Translations under genes and position numbers: made by a program | Part shown: piece by piece, positions 8,188 to 17,489 of the stretch | Numbering within the stretch: position 1 is the stretch's first letter | Layout of the letters: every line of letters starts with the position of its first letter | Assembly (NCBI RefSeq): GCF_013414345.1 | Contig: NZ_CP058670.1 | Span: forward strand, 124,001 to 188,000 | Reading direction: 5' to 3' | Source: Microcella indica | Lineage (GTDB): Bacteria; Actinomycetota; Actinomycetes; Actinomycetales; Microbacteriaceae | DNA: 64,000 bases | The notes under the pieces: model-generated | The model's input: the letters and a program-made list of their open reading frames with translations, nothing else | Databases searched by the model: none | Told to the model about the DNA's origin: nothing

Positions 8188-8961
8188 GTGAACGCACGCG
8201 GCACCTCCCTCATCGCCCTCACAGCGGCGACCCTGCTCGCACTCGCGGGGTGCGCCGTCGACCGAGGGCCGCTGCCCGTGCCGAGCACCCCCACGGCGAC
8301 CCCGAGCGAGACCCCGACGCCCACCCCCACGCCGACTCCGACGCCCACCTTCGACCGCGAGGCGCGCTCGATCGACGACCCGAACTCGCTGTGGGTCGTC
8401 GCGAACAAGCTGCGCCCGCTGCAGCCGCAGAGCTACGCCCCGAGCGATCTCGTATTCGTCGACATTCCCTACGTGTACGAGCCGTACTTGCGTGCAGAAG
8501 CAGCGGATGCCGCCGTCGACATGTTCGCGACGGCGCGCGAGGAGGCGGGGCTCGAGCTGCAGTCGCAGAGCTCCTACCGTAGCTACGACTCGCAGGTGCG
8601 CATCTATCAGGGCTGGGTCGACAGCCTCGGGCAGAGCGCGGCCGACCTCACGAGCGCGCGTCCAGGGCACAGCGAGCATCAGACGGGCCTGTCGATCGAC
8701 ATCAGCTCGGTGCCGTCGGTGTGTCCGCTCGATCAGTGCTTCGGCGACACGCCTCACGGTCAGTGGCTCGCCGCCAACGCGCACCGGTTCGGCTTCCACC
8801 TGCGCTACCCGGCGGGGCTCACCGACATCACCGGCTACGAGTACGAGCCGTGGCACTACCGATACGTGGGCGTCGAGCTGGCGACCGAGCTGCATGAGAC
8901 GGGCATCCGAACTCTCGAGGAGTTCTTCGGGCTGCCCCCGGCGCCCACTTACGCGGGCTGA
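8188..8961 (+). CDS. D-Ala-D-Ala carboxypeptidase lipoprotein, VanY family
   Basis: A 257-residue surface lipoprotein: signal peptide with lipobox Cys22 (LALAGC), then a Thr-Pro repeat linker at residues 33-54, then an M15B peptidase domain. The zinc ligands fit His164 and Asp171 (HSEHQTGLSID) and His223 (EPWHYRYVG), with Glu220 as catalytic base. Such enzymes remove the last D-Ala from peptidoglycan stem peptides. The GTG start is set by a leaderless -10. It runs divergently from the beta-glucoside operon and converges on an aminotransferase. The linker would carry the enzyme through the wall. Confidence 0.9.
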   Translation: MNARGTSLIALTAATLLALAGCAVDRGPLPVPSTPTATPSETPTPTPTPTPTPTFDREARSIDDPNSLWVVANKLRPLQPQSYAPSDLVFVDIPYVYEPYLRAEAADAAVDMFATAREEAGLELQSQSSYRSYDSQVRIYQGWVDSLGQSAADLTSARPGHSEHQTGLSIDISSVPSVCPLDQCFGDTPHGQWLAANAHRFGFHLRYPAGLTDITGYEYEPWHYRYVGVELATELHETGIRTLEEFFGLPPAPTYAG

Positions 8962-8991
8962 GCCTCCGTCCTCAGTAGGTCGGCTGCCTCG

Positions 8992-10164
8992 TCAGCGCCC
9001 GGCGGCGCGCGCGATGCCCGCGACGAGCTGCTCGACGAGCGGCCGAGGCGTCGCGAGGATCATGCGCACGTGGCCAGCGCCGGCCCGCCCGCTCGCGGTG
9101 CCCTCGGTGAGGGATACGGCAGCGCGCTCGCGAATGGTCGCCGCCGGGGTGTCGCCGAGCCCGAGCGCGCTCACGTCGAGCCACGCGATGTAGGTGCCCT
9201 CCGGCCGCCGGTAGCCGACCTCGGGCAGGCGGTCGGCGAGCAGTTCGCCGAGCAGGGCGAGGTTGCCGTCGATGTAGTCGACGACGTCGGCGAGCCACGC
9301 GCGACCGTGATCGTAGGCTGCCGTGTTGGCGATGACGCCGAGCGTGCTCGCGCCGTGGCTGCCGAGCGGCCCGAGGCTCTCCCAGATCGCCTCGTCGGCG
9401 TCGCTGCTCGTGATGAACTGCGCGCACTTGACACCGGGCAGGTTCCACGCCTTCGACGCCGAGATCGCGGTGACGGTGTGCCGGGCGGTCACGTCGCTCA
9501 CGCTCGCGTACGGCACGTGGCGCCTCTCGCCGAACACGATCGGGGCATGGATCTCGTCGGAGAACACGCGAGCGCCGTGCCGGTCGACGACGGTCGCAAG
9601 CGCCTCGAGCTCCGGCCGCTCGAACACCCGGCCACCCGGGTTGAGCGGATTGCACAGCAGCACGAGACCTGCGCCCGCGGCCAGCGCGGCGTCGATCCCG
9701 TCGAGGTCGAGCGTGTGGCGGCCTTCGTCGACGGCGTGCGGAACCTCCACGACCTCCCGCCCGAGCGTCGCCGGGAAGGTCAGGAAGGGCATGTACGCCG
9801 GGGTCGGCACGACGACGGCAGAACCGGGGCGCGTGTAGTGCCTGATCGCGTACTCGAGGCCCTGGATGACGTCGGCGATGGGATGCACGCGCTCCGGCGT
9901 CGGATCCCACCCGGTCTCCTCGGCCAGCCATCCGGCGGTCGCCCGCGACAGCTCGTTCGAGACGCCCCGCGGCAGGTAGCCGAGGTCGCCGCGGTCGACC
10001 GCGTCATGCAGCGCCGCCGTGACCGCGGGCGCCGTGCCGAGGTCCGACTCGGCCACCCACGCGCCGAGCGTGCCGGGGAAGAGCGACCACTTCATGCCGC
10101 CGTGGGCACTCAACTGCTCCGGCGTGATCGCATCCCACGCGGCGAAGCGCTCGGCGCGGCTCAC
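8992..10164 (-). CDS. PLP-dependent aminotransferase, MalY/PatB C-S lyase type
   Basis: A 390-residue fold-type I PLP enzyme. Visible are the aromatic cofactor-stacking region, the CNPLNPGGR motif (171-179), Asp203 in FSDEIHAP that pairs with the pyridine N, and the Schiff-base Lys238 in SASKAWNLPG. The motifs follow the MalY/PatB branch, which cleaves cystathionine and other C-S bonds, rather than aspartate aminotransferases. The GTG start overlaps the phosphoglucomutase stop (GTGA), so the two are co-translated although their reactions are unrelated. Confidence 0.85.
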   Translation of the reverse strand: MSRAERFAAWDAITPEQLSAHGGMKWSLFPGTLGAWVAESDLGTAPAVTAALHDAVDRGDLGYLPRGVSNELSRATAGWLAEETGWDPTPERVHPIADVIQGLEYAIRHYTRPGSAVVVPTPAYMPFLTFPATLGREVVEVPHAVDEGRHTLDLDGIDAALAAGAGLVLLCNPLNPGGRVFERPELEALATVVDRHGARVFSDEIHAPIVFGERRHVPYASVSDVTARHTVTAISASKAWNLPGVKCAQFITSSDADEAIWESLGPLGSHGASTLGVIANTAAYDHGRAWLADVVDYIDGNLALLGELLADRLPEVGYRRPEGTYIAWLDVSALGLGDTPAATIRERAAVSLTEGTASGRAGAGHVRMILATPRPLVEQLVAGIARAAGR

Positions 10165-11786
10165 GAGCCGCCCAGCGCGGCGTCGACGATCGCCTTCGCC
10201 TCGCGCTGCACCTGCGCGAGGTGCTCGGGGCCGCCGAAGGACTCGGCGTAGATCTTGTAGACGTCCTCCGTGCCGCTCGGCCGCGCCGCGAACCACGCCC
10301 GGTGCGTCGACACCTTGAGGCCGCCGATGGCCGCACCGTTGCCGGGCGCCTCCGAGAGCGTCGCCGTGATCGGGTCGCCCGCGAGCTCTTCCGCCGTGAT
10401 CGCGTCGCCCTGCAGCGAGCCGAGCGCGGTCTTCTGCGCGGCGGTGGCGGGAGCATCCACTCGTTCGTAGGCGGGGTCTCCGTAGCGGTCGGTGAGGTCC
10501 GCGTAGATCTGCGAGGGGGTCTGCCCGGTGACCGCGGTGATCTCCGACGCGAGGAGGGCGAGCAGAATGCCGTCCTTGTCGGTCGTCCACACCGTGCCGT
10601 CCTTGCGCACGAAGCTCGCCCCAGCGCTCTCCTCGCCGCCGAACGCGACCGAGCCGTCGAGGAGGTCGGGCACGAACCACTTGAACCCCACGGGCACCTC
10701 CCACAGGCGCCGCCCCAGGCCGTCAGCGACCCGGTCGATCATCGTGCTCGAGACGAGGGTCTTGCCGATCGCGGCATCGGCTCGCCAGCCGGGGCGGTGG
10801 GTGTAGAGGTACTCGATCGCGACGGCGAGATAGTGGTTGGGGTTCATGAGACCGCCGTCGGGCGTGACGATGCCGTGCCGGTCGGCGTCGGCGTCGTTGC
10901 CGGTGAGAAGGTCGTAGTCGTGCCGGTGGGCGAGCACGCTCGCCATCGCGTGGCGGCTCGACGGGTCCATGCGAATCTTGCCGTCCCAGTCGAGGGTCAT
11001 GAAGCCCCACCGCGGGTCGACCGTCGGGTTCACGACCGTGAGGTCGAGACCGTAGCGCTCGGCGATGAGAGCCCAGTAGTTGACCGCGGCACCGCCGAGC
11101 GGGTCGGCGCCGATGCGCAGGCCGCTCGCGCGCACCGCGTCGAGATCGAGGATGTCGCCCAGGTCCGCGACGTAGTGCTCGCGGAAGTCGTAGGGTTGCG
11201 CATCGACGGCGACCTGACGCTGCACGTCACGGTTGCCTCCGGCGATGAGCTCGTTGGCGCGGCGGGCGATCCAGCTCGTCGCGTCCGAATCCGCCGGCCC
11301 ACCGTGGGGAGGGTTGTACTTGAAGCCGCCGTCGCGGGGCGGGTTGTGACTGGGGGTGATGACGATGCCGTCACGCTGTGCGTCGGTGGGAGCATCCCGA
11401 TTCGCCCGCAGGATCGCGTGGCTGAGCGCGGGGGTGGGAACCCAGTCGTTGTGAGCGTCGACGAGGGCCGTGACGCCGTTCGCCGCGAGCACCTCGAGCG
11501 CCGTCCGCTGTGCAGGGGCGGAGAGCGCGTGCGTGTCGGCGCCGACGAAGATCGGCCCGCGCGTGCCCTGCTCGGAGCGGTACTCGACGATCGCCTGCGT
11601 GATCGCGGCGATGTGGGTGTCGGTGAAGGCGCCGTCGAGGCTCGAGCCGCGGTGCCCGCTCGTGCCGAACACGACGCGCTGCGCCGGGTCGTCGAGGTCG
11701 GGAACGCGGTCGTCGTACGCCCCCAGCAGCGCGTCGATGTCGACGAGGTCGTCCGGGCGGGCGGGTGTTCCGGCGCGTTCGGTCAT
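10161..11786 (-). CDS. pgm: Phosphoglucomutase (alpha-D-glucose-specific)
   Basis: A 541-residue cytoplasmic enzyme converting glucose 1-phosphate and glucose 6-phosphate. It has the TSGHRGSS substrate motif (42-49), the phosphoserine loop with Ser146 (ITPSHNPP), a metal-binding loop in GNDADADRHG and the sugar-binding GEESAG motif. Its length matches E. coli Pgm (546 residues). ATG 11786 begins the conserved region; the open frame continues 19 codons further without support. It is divergent from pheA, with an 89-base shared promoter region. Confidence 0.92.
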   Translation of the reverse strand: MTERAGTPARPDDLVDIDALLGAYDDRVPDLDDPAQRVVFGTSGHRGSSLDGAFTDTHIAAITQAIVEYRSEQGTRGPIFVGADTHALSAPAQRTALEVLAANGVTALVDAHNDWVPTPALSHAILRANRDAPTDAQRDGIVITPSHNPPRDGGFKYNPPHGGPADSDATSWIARRANELIAGGNRDVQRQVAVDAQPYDFREHYVADLGDILDLDAVRASGLRIGADPLGGAAVNYWALIAERYGLDLTVVNPTVDPRWGFMTLDWDGKIRMDPSSRHAMASVLAHRHDYDLLTGNDADADRHGIVTPDGGLMNPNHYLAVAIEYLYTHRPGWRADAAIGKTLVSSTMIDRVADGLGRRLWEVPVGFKWFVPDLLDGSVAFGGEESAGASFVRKDGTVWTTDKDGILLALLASEITAVTGQTPSQIYADLTDRYGDPAYERVDAPATAAQKTALGSLQGDAITAEELAGDPITATLSEAPGNGAAIGGLKVSTHRAWFAARPSGTEDVYKIYAESFGGPEHLAQVQREAKAIVDAALGGS

Positions 11787-11851
11787 GCGCCCATCCAACC
11801 ACCGGGCCCTGCGAGCATCCACACCCGAACCCCTGCGGCACAAGGGGCGGG

Positions 11852-11877
11852 ATGCTCGGCAATAGACTGCCGAGCAT
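11852..11877 (+). repeat. 10-bp inverted repeat overlapping the pheA start codon
   Basis: Arms ATGCTCGGCA (11852-11861) and TGCCGAGCAT (11868-11877) with loop ATAGAC. The right arm ends with the first two bases of the pheA ATG and the loop carries the -10 sequence. It could be a repressor site or simply hide the start codon. Confidence 0.6.
11863..11868 (+). promoter_or_regulatory. -10 element (TAGACT) of leaderless pheA
   Basis: TAGACT, 7 bases before ATG 11876, placed in the loop of the inverted repeat. Confidence 0.5.
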
Positions 11878-12826
11878 GAGCGACGCCCCCGACGCGACCC
11901 CGGTGTACTCCTATCTGGGCCCGATCGGCACGTTCACGTGGGAGGCCCTGCGCCAGGTGCCTGAGGCCGCGGGTGCGACCTGGCGCAGCGTGAGCAATGT
12001 CGGCGAGGCGCTCGACGACGTGACCGCGGGCCGCAGCGTCGGCGCGATGATCGCGATCGAGAACTCGGTCGAGGGCGGGGTGAGCGCCACGCAGGACGCC
12101 CTCGCGACCGTGCCAGGCCTGCGCATCATCGGCGAGTACCTCGTGCCCGTGAACTTCGTTCTCGTCGCCCGACCGGGTGTGCGCCTCGAGGATGTGCGGG
12201 TCGTCTCGGCGCATCCCGTCGCCTACGCGCAATGCCGCCATTACCTGGAGTCGGCCCTGCCCGATCACGGCCACATCCCCGCGCCGTCGAACGTCGCCGC
12301 CGCTGCGGGGCTGCTCGAGAACGATCTCGCGCAGGCCGCGGTCGCGCCGCCGGGCATCACCGACCACCACGCTCTCGAGGTGCTCGCCGAGCAGATCGGC
12401 GACAACCCGAACGCCGTCACGCGCTTCGCGCTCGTGAGCCGCAGCCTCGCCATTCCCGAGCGCACCGGCGCCGACAAGACGAGCATCATCGCGGAGCTTC
12501 CCGACGACGCGCCCGGTCGGCTGCTCGAGATGCTCGAGCAGTTCGCCACGCGCGGTGTCAACATGAGCCTGCTCGAGTCGCGGCCCATCGGCGACGCCCT
12601 CGGCCGCTACCGCTTCGTCATCGACCTCGACGGCCACATCCACGACGAACGGGTCGCCGACGCCCTTCTGGGGCTGCGACGCTTCAGCCCCAAGGTCATC
12701 TTCCTGGGTTCGTACCCGCGGGCGGACAAGCGTCAGGTCGAGTTCGTGCAGGAGTACGGCGACGAGGTCTTCGCGGATGCGCGCGACTGGTTGCGGAGCA
12801 TCCTCTCGGGGGAACCGGAAGCCTAG
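11876..12826 (+). CDS. pheA: Prephenate dehydratase
   Basis: A 316-residue monofunctional enzyme turning prephenate into phenylpyruvate in phenylalanine synthesis. It starts with the GPIGTFTWEAL motif, contains the TRFALVSR catalytic motif (about residues 181-188) and ends with an ACT regulatory domain (TSIIAELPDDAPGRLLEML and LLESRPI), through which phenylalanine inhibits the enzyme. ATG 11876 fits a leaderless start. Its stop codon overlaps the stop of the convergent lipid-kinase gene in the sequence CTAG. Confidence 0.93.
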   Translation: MSDAPDATPVYSYLGPIGTFTWEALRQVPEAAGATWRSVSNVGEALDDVTAGRSVGAMIAIENSVEGGVSATQDALATVPGLRIIGEYLVPVNFVLVARPGVRLEDVRVVSAHPVAYAQCRHYLESALPDHGHIPAPSNVAAAAGLLENDLAQAAVAPPGITDHHALEVLAEQIGDNPNAVTRFALVSRSLAIPERTGADKTSIIAELPDDAPGRLLEMLEQFATRGVNMSLLESRPIGDALGRYRFVIDLDGHIHDERVADALLGLRRFSPKVIFLGSYPRADKRQVEFVQEYGDEVFADARDWLRSILSGEPEA

Positions 12827-13842
12827 GACTGCCCGGCGGCACCGAGCCGCTCGCGCTCGCCCTTCGGGATGCGCACGATGAGGGCGGCGGGAGCGACCCG
12901 CACGGCGACGTGCGTCACGAGGCCGATCTCCTCGCCGTCGATCTCGAACTCCTCGGGCTTGTCGAAACCGAGGGTCATCCTGCGCCCTTGGAAGTAGCGG
13001 AGGGCGCGCACGCGCTTGTCCGCGGCCATGATGCGCCGACCGACGCGGGACTTGTGCAGCACCCCGTTCTCCCAGACGAGGGCGGTGCCGACGCGGATCC
13101 AGCCCCAGAGATTGCGCGGGCGCATGGCGACGACGTCGAGCAGGCCGTCGTCGATCCTCGCCTCGGGGAGGATGAGCACGCCGCCCGGGAGGGCACCGCA
13201 GTTGCCGATGAGCACGGTGTGGGCGCTCGTCGATCGGGGGGAGGAGCCGTCGAGGGTGTACCGCAGGCGCACCGCGTCGACGTCCTTGAAGATGCGCGCG
13301 ATGGCTTCCACGTAGGCGAGCCAGCCGACGCGCTTCTTGAGGTCGGCATTCGTCGCCGCGATCATCTTCGCGTCGAGCCCGATGCCGATCATGACCACGA
13401 AGGCGTGCGCTTCCGTCTCGCCGCCCTCGCGCGTGATCTCCGCGATCCCCGCATCGATCGCGTGGTCCTCGCCCGTGAACGCGGTGCCGACTGCCTCCTT
13501 CATGCGGTTGACGCTCACGCCGAGGTTGCGGGCGAGCAGATTGCCGGTGCCCGCGGGCATGAGCACCATGGGCATTCCCGAGTCGACGAGCCCCTCCGAG
13601 ACCGCCCGCACGGTGCCGTCTCCGCCGGCGACGAGCACGGCGGTCACGCCAGCCTCGACGGCGTCGCGCGCGACACCCTGGCCTGGGTCGTCGACGCTCG
13701 TCTCGAGCCAGAGGGACTCGGCCCAGCCGTGGTCCTTCTCCGCGGCCGCCACCGTGCGGCGCAGCTCCTTCAGCTCCACCTTGACCGGGTTGACGACGAC
13801 GCCGAGACGCGGAAGGTCGGCGGAGGCGCCAGCAGTGGCCAT
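12823..13842 (-). CDS. Diacylglycerol kinase-like lipid kinase (DagK/YegS family)
   Basis: A 339-residue kinase with the nucleotide-binding GGDGT motif (VAGGDGTVRAVSEGL, about residues 66-80), the GTGNLLARNLG motif and the C-terminal lipid-kinase beta domain. Family members phosphorylate diacylglycerol or related lipids. The start is ATG 13842: TACTCT lies exactly 6 bases upstream, so the six codons to ATG 13860 would precede the transcript. It is convergent with pheA and divergent from serS. Confidence 0.88.
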   Translation of the reverse strand: MATAGASADLPRLGVVVNPVKVELKELRRTVAAAEKDHGWAESLWLETSVDDPGQGVARDAVEAGVTAVLVAGGDGTVRAVSEGLVDSGMPMVLMPAGTGNLLARNLGVSVNRMKEAVGTAFTGEDHAIDAGIAEITREGGETEAHAFVVMIGIGLDAKMIAATNADLKKRVGWLAYVEAIARIFKDVDAVRLRYTLDGSSPRSTSAHTVLIGNCGALPGGVLILPEARIDDGLLDVVAMRPRNLWGWIRVGTALVWENGVLHKSRVGRRIMAADKRVRALRYFQGRRMTLGFDKPEEFEIDGEEIGLVTHVAVRVAPAALIVRIPKGERERLGAAGQS

Positions 13843-13848
13843 GGCGTC

Positions 13849-13854
13849 AGAGTA
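13849..13854 (-). promoter_or_regulatory. -10 element (TACTCT) of leaderless lipid kinase gene
   Basis: TACTCT on the minus strand, 6 bases before ATG 13842. Confidence 0.55.
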
Positions 13855-13903
13855 GAGCATGTCGCACGGGCGATGCCGCGTGATTCCCAGCCGGGGTGCG
13901 TGA

Positions 13904-13909
13904 CAGACT
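13904..13909 (+). promoter_or_regulatory. Probable -10 element (CAGACT) of serS
   Basis: CAGACT, 6 bases before GTG 13916; the first base departs from TANNNT but the spacing matches the other leaderless genes. Confidence 0.35.
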
Positions 13910-13915
13910 AGGGGC

Positions 13916-15181
13916 GTGATCGACCCCCAACTGCTGCGCGAGAATCCGGATTCCCTGCGACGCTCGCAGGAGGCCAGACGGGCGTCGGTCGACCTCGTCG
14001 ACGAGGCGATCGCGGCCGATCAGGCACGACGCGAGGCGATCACCGCCTTCGAGTCCCTGCGCGCGGAGCAGAACGCCGTCGGCAAGACGGTCGCGGCGGC
14101 ACCCAAGGAGGAGAAGGCGGCGCTCGTCGCCCAGGCCCAGGAGCTGTCGGCGCGCGTCAAGCAGGCCCAGCACGAGGTGACCGCAGCCGAGGAGGAGTTC
14201 GCCCGCGTCGTCGGCGGCCTCCCCAACGTCGTCCTCGACGGTGTGCCCGCGGGCGGTGAAACCGACTTCATCACGCTGCGCGAGGAGGGGACGGTACCGC
14301 GCTTCGACTTCGAGCCCCGTGATCACGTCGAGCTCGGCGAGCTGCTCGACGCGATCGACCTGCAGCGCGGAGTCAAGGTCTCCGGCTCGCGCTTCTACTT
14401 CCTCAAGGGCGTCGGTGCGCGTCTCGAGCTCGCGATCATGAACCTTGCGCTCGACCGCGCACTGGAGGCCGGCTTCACCCCCATGATCACCCCGACGCTC
14501 GTGACACCGGAGGTCATGTCGGGCACGGGCTTCCTCGGCGAGCACGCCGACGAGGTCTACCGCTTGCGCGACGACGACCTCTACCTCACGGGCACGAGCG
14601 AGGTGGCGCTCGCCGGCTATCACGCCGACGAGATCCTCGACCTGAGCGGCGGCCCCCTGCGCTACGCCGGCTGGTCGACCTGCTACCGCCGCGAGGCGGG
14701 CAGCTACGGCAAAGACACTCGCGGCATCATCCGCGTGCACCAGTTCCAGAAGCTCGAGATGTTCAGCTACGTCGACCCGGCTGACGCGGTCGCCGAGCAC
14801 GAGGCTCTTCTTGCCCTCCAGGAGGGGATGCTGCGCTCACTCGGCCTCCCCTATCGCGTCATCGACGTCGCGGCCGGCGATCTCGGCTCGAGTGCCGCGC
14901 GCAAGTTCGATGTGGAGGCCTGGGTGCCGACGCAGGATGCTTACCGCGAGCTCACGAGCACGAGCAACTGCACGACCTTCCAGGCGCGGCGACTCGACAC
15001 CCGGTATCGCACCGAGAGCGGCAAGACCGCGCCGGTCGCGACCCTCAACGGCACGCTCGCGACGACGCGCTGGCTCGTCGCGATCCTCGAGACGCACCAG
15101 CAGGCGGACGGCTCGGTCGTCGTACCCGAGGTACTGCGCCCCTACCTGGGCGGTCTCTCGGTGATGGAGCCCGTCGCGTGA
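13916..15181 (+). CDS. serS: Seryl-tRNA synthetase
   Basis: A 421-residue class II aminoacyl-tRNA synthetase. The first 100 residues form the long antiparallel coiled coil that grips the tRNA-Ser variable arm. The catalytic part shows the [10 protein letters not shown] serine-site motif, motif 2 ([10 protein letters not shown]) and motif 3 ([15 protein letters not shown]). Length is normal. Start GTG 13916. Its stop overlaps the start of the following HAD phosphatase gene. Two tRNA-Ser genes lie just downstream, but all actinobacterial serS genes are single-copy housekeeping genes, so no special link is implied. Confidence 0.96.
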   Translation: MIDPQLLRENPDSLRRSQEARRASVDLVDEAIAADQARREAITAFESLRAEQNAVGKTVAAAPKEEKAALVAQAQELSARVKQAQHEVTAAEEEFARVVGGLPNVVLDGVPAGGETDFITLREEGTVPRFDFEPRDHVELGELLDAIDLQRGVKVSGSRFYFLKGVGARLELAIMNLALDRALEAGFTPMITPTLVTPEVMSGTGFLGEHADEVYRLRDDDLYLTGTSEVALAGYHADEILDLSGGPLRYAGWSTCYRREAGSYGKDTRGIIRVHQFQKLEMFSYVDPADAVAEHEALLALQEGMLRSLGLPYRVIDVAAGDLGSSAARKFDVEAWVPTQDAYRELTSTSNCTTFQARRLDTRYRTESGKTAPVATLNGTLATTRWLVAILETHQQADGSVVVPEVLRPYLGGLSVMEPVA

Positions 15182-15993
15182 GCAGAAAGTGGCTGGTGGC
15201 CCTCGACATCGACGGCACGGTTCTGCACGAGGATGGCACGCTCTCGGATGCAGTGCGCGACGAAGTGCAGCGCGTGCGCGATGACGGGCACGAGGTCATG
15301 CTCGCCACGGGCCGCTCGGTGGCGATGACGCTCCCCATCCTCGACCGGCTCGGCATCGCGCCCGAGTACGTCGTGTGCTCGAACGGCGCGATCACACTGC
15401 GTCGCGATGAGAAGGCCCCCACCGGGTACCGGCGCCACCATGTCGAGACATTCGATGCCTCGGCGGTGCTCGAGCGCATCCGGCCCCACCTGACCCACGC
15501 GAACTACGCCGTCGAGAACGAGGAGGGGCTGTACCGCTTCCACGGCTCCTTCCCCGACGGCGCTCTCGGCGCGGTGAGCGAGGAGGTGCCGTTCGAGAAG
15601 CTCGCGCACGAGCCCGCGACCCGCGTCGTCGTGATCTCTCCCGGGCACGCGATGGAGGAGTTCCTCGCCGCCGTCGAGCTCATGGGTCTGCACCAGGTGA
15701 GCTACAACGTCGGCTGGACGGCGTGGCTCGACATCGCGCCCGACGGCGTGAACAAGTCCACCGCCCTCGAGCGAGTGCGGGATGCTCATGGCATTCCCCG
15801 AGACCGCGTCCTGTGCGTGGGTGACGGCCGCAACGACATCGAGATGCTCGACTGGGCGACGCGCGGCGGGGGGCGCGGTGTCGCGATGGGGCAAGCCCCG
15901 GAGGAGGTCGTCGCCGTCGCCTCCGAGGTCACCGCGACCGACATCGAGGACGGCCTCGCGAAGGCGCTCGCGACACTCCAGGCCTCTGCATAG
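15178..15993 (+). CDS. HAD superfamily phosphatase, Cof type
   Basis: A 271-residue cytoplasmic hydrolase with HAD motif [10 protein letters not shown] (nucleophile Asp at residue 9), motif II in LATGRSV, the conserved Lys of motif III (NKSTALERV) and motif [12 protein letters not shown]. The large cap between motifs II and III places it among the IIB/Cof phosphatases acting on sugar phosphates or cofactor phosphates. The GTG start overlaps the serS stop (GTGA). Confidence 0.88.
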   Translation: MSRKWLVALDIDGTVLHEDGTLSDAVRDEVQRVRDDGHEVMLATGRSVAMTLPILDRLGIAPEYVVCSNGAITLRRDEKAPTGYRRHHVETFDASAVLERIRPHLTHANYAVENEEGLYRFHGSFPDGALGAVSEEVPFEKLAHEPATRVVVISPGHAMEEFLAAVELMGLHQVSYNVGWTAWLDIAPDGVNKSTALERVRDAHGIPRDRVLCVGDGRNDIEMLDWATRGGGRGVAMGQAPEEVVAVASEVTATDIEDGLAKALATLQASA

Positions 15994-16004
15994 GCATGGT
16001 CGGG

Positions 16005-16010
16005 TACTCT
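16005..16010 (+). promoter_or_regulatory. -10 element (TACTCT) of tRNA-Ser(UGA)
   Basis: TACTCT, 16 bases upstream of the mature 5' end of the tRNA. Confidence 0.45.
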
Positions 16011-16026
16011 TCTCACTGACCACCGA

Positions 16027-16111
16027 GGAGGGCTGTCCGAGCGGCCGATGGAGCTGGTCTTGAAAACCAGTGGGCAGAAATGTCTCGTGGGTTCGAATCC
16101 CACGCCCTCCG
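16027..16111 (+). tRNA. tRNA-Ser (anticodon UGA)
   Basis: An 85-base type II tRNA. Acceptor strands GGAGGGC and GCCCTCC pair, the anticodon arm GCTGGTCTTGAAAACCAGT exposes TGA, a variable arm follows and the T arm has GGTTCGAATCC. The CCA end is not encoded. It reads UCA and UCG codons. Confidence 0.95.
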
Positions 16112-16175
16112 CTCGAGACGCTCGGCCCCGTCGGGCCGCACGCTTGCACCCTGAACCTGTGCACGAGGAGACCGC

Positions 16176-17438
16176 ATGACTGAGCAGCTTCGTGATCGCG
16201 CGAGTCGATCGTTGCCGACAGCGGCCGTGCGCCACGGCCGACTCAAGCGTCACAGTGCATGGAAGACCCTTCTCGCCGTCCTCGGCGGCACGATGGCCGT
16301 TGTTCTGGTGAGCGGGGTCTCTGTCGCGGCGATCGCGGTGAATCAGCTCAATGAGAGCATCGACGTCGTCGAGCTCGTCACGGCAGAAGGCGAGGAGCGC
16401 GTCATCCCGACTGTCGGGGAGTGGGAAGGCGGTTTCAACGTGCTCCTCGTCGGCGTAGACAACGCCGAGGGCCAATCGGACGGCGACGACCGCGGAGGCG
16501 CCGTCCTCAACGACGTCAACATTCTCGTGCACGTCGCCGAGGACCAGCAGTCGGCGGTCGCGGTCAGCATCCCTCGTGACATGGTTGTGCCGATTCCGTC
16601 GTGCCCGAACCCGGAGGGCGGCAGCTACTTCGCGATGTCGGCGCAGCCCATCAACGTGGCGATGTCGTACGGCGGCCTGAGTTGTGTTGTGCTGACGGTC
16701 GAGGCCCTCACGGGCCTCGACGTCCCGTACGCCGGAATCATCTCCTTCGACGGCGTCGCTCGCATGTCATCCGCCGTGGGTGGCGTAGATGTGTGTGTTG
16801 ATGGCCCCATCTACGATGAGTTCACAGGATTGAACCTTCCCGAGGCCGGCACCTACAGTCTCGAGGGTCGGCAGGCGCTGGCTTTCTTGCGCTCACGCAA
16901 GGGTGTAGGGGACGGTAGCGACCTCGGCCGGATCAGCTCGCAGCAGGTGTACCTCTCGTCGCTCATCCGCAAGGTGCAGTCGGAGGGCGTCCTCACCGAT
17001 GTGACGAAGCTGTACGGGCTCGCGACGGTGGCGACCAGTTCGATGAAACTGTCGAGCAGTCTCGCGAACGTCGACACGATGGTCTCGATGGCTCTCGTGC
17101 TCAAGGACATCCCAACGGAAAACATCACGTTCGTCCAGTATCCCGGCACGACCGGTGGCACAGGGGTGTACTCGGGCAAGGTGCAGCCGATCGAGTGGCA
17201 GGCGTCCGCTTTGCTCGAGAAGATTCGCAATGACGAGTCTTTCGCACTCCAGGAGGGTGAGACAGGCATCGGCTCAGCGCTGGACCCCAACGCCCCGGCA
17301 CCCGAGCCCACGACCCCCGCACCGACGGGTTCGGCGGCACCAACGGTCCCGCCACTCGCGGACGAGGAGCCTGCAGAGGTTCTCGAGGGCGTCAAGGGTC
17401 AGACCGCGGCTGACTACACCTGCTCGGTCGCCAACTAG
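16176..17438 (+). CDS. LytR-CpsA-Psr (LCP) family cell-wall glycopolymer ligase
   Basis: A 420-residue membrane-anchored protein. After a basic cytoplasmic tail comes one membrane helix (about residues 31-53) and then the extracellular LCP domain: FNVLLVGVDN, AVAVSIPRDMVV with the phosphate-binding Arg, and ALAFLRSRKGVGDGSDLGRISSQQ with the conserved Arg and Asp. LCP enzymes attach teichoic acid-like or other glycopolymers to peptidoglycan from polyprenyl carriers. The C-terminus is a Pro/Thr-rich tail ending in a lone Cys (TCSVAN), perhaps disulfide-linked. ATG 16176 follows GAGGAGA. Confidence 0.9.
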   Translation: MTEQLRDRASRSLPTAAVRHGRLKRHSAWKTLLAVLGGTMAVVLVSGVSVAAIAVNQLNESIDVVELVTAEGEERVIPTVGEWEGGFNVLLVGVDNAEGQSDGDDRGGAVLNDVNILVHVAEDQQSAVAVSIPRDMVVPIPSCPNPEGGSYFAMSAQPINVAMSYGGLSCVVLTVEALTGLDVPYAGIISFDGVARMSSAVGGVDVCVDGPIYDEFTGLNLPEAGTYSLEGRQALAFLRSRKGVGDGSDLGRISSQQVYLSSLIRKVQSEGVLTDVTKLYGLATVATSSMKLSSSLANVDTMVSMALVLKDIPTENITFVQYPGTTGGTGVYSGKVQPIEWQASALLEKIRNDESFALQEGETGIGSALDPNAPAPEPTTPAPTGSAAPTVPPLADEEPAEVLEGVKGQTAADYTCSVAN

Positions 17439-17444
17439 GCCGTG

Positions 17445-17485
17445 TGAAGCCTCACCCACGAGCGGCTATAGTGGGGGAGGCTTCA
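17445..17485 (+). terminator. Terminator of the LCP gene, overlapping the next tRNA promoter
   Basis: Inverted repeat of TGAAGCCTC-CCCAC with GTGGG-GAGGCTTCA (14 pairs around one mismatch, 11-base loop), beginning 6 bases after the LCP stop. The loop and right arm contain TATAGT. Confidence 0.65.
17467..17472 (+). promoter_or_regulatory. -10 element (TATAGT) of tRNA-Ser(GCU)
   Basis: TATAGT in the loop of the preceding hairpin, 17 bases before the tRNA 5' end; the -35 is weak. Confidence 0.45.
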
Positions 17486-17489
17486 GCCA

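Noticed and set aside
8290-8350. Simple CCCACGC-type sequence repeats
   Set aside because: This is the Thr-Pro linker of the VanY-type lipoprotein, not a separate repeat element.
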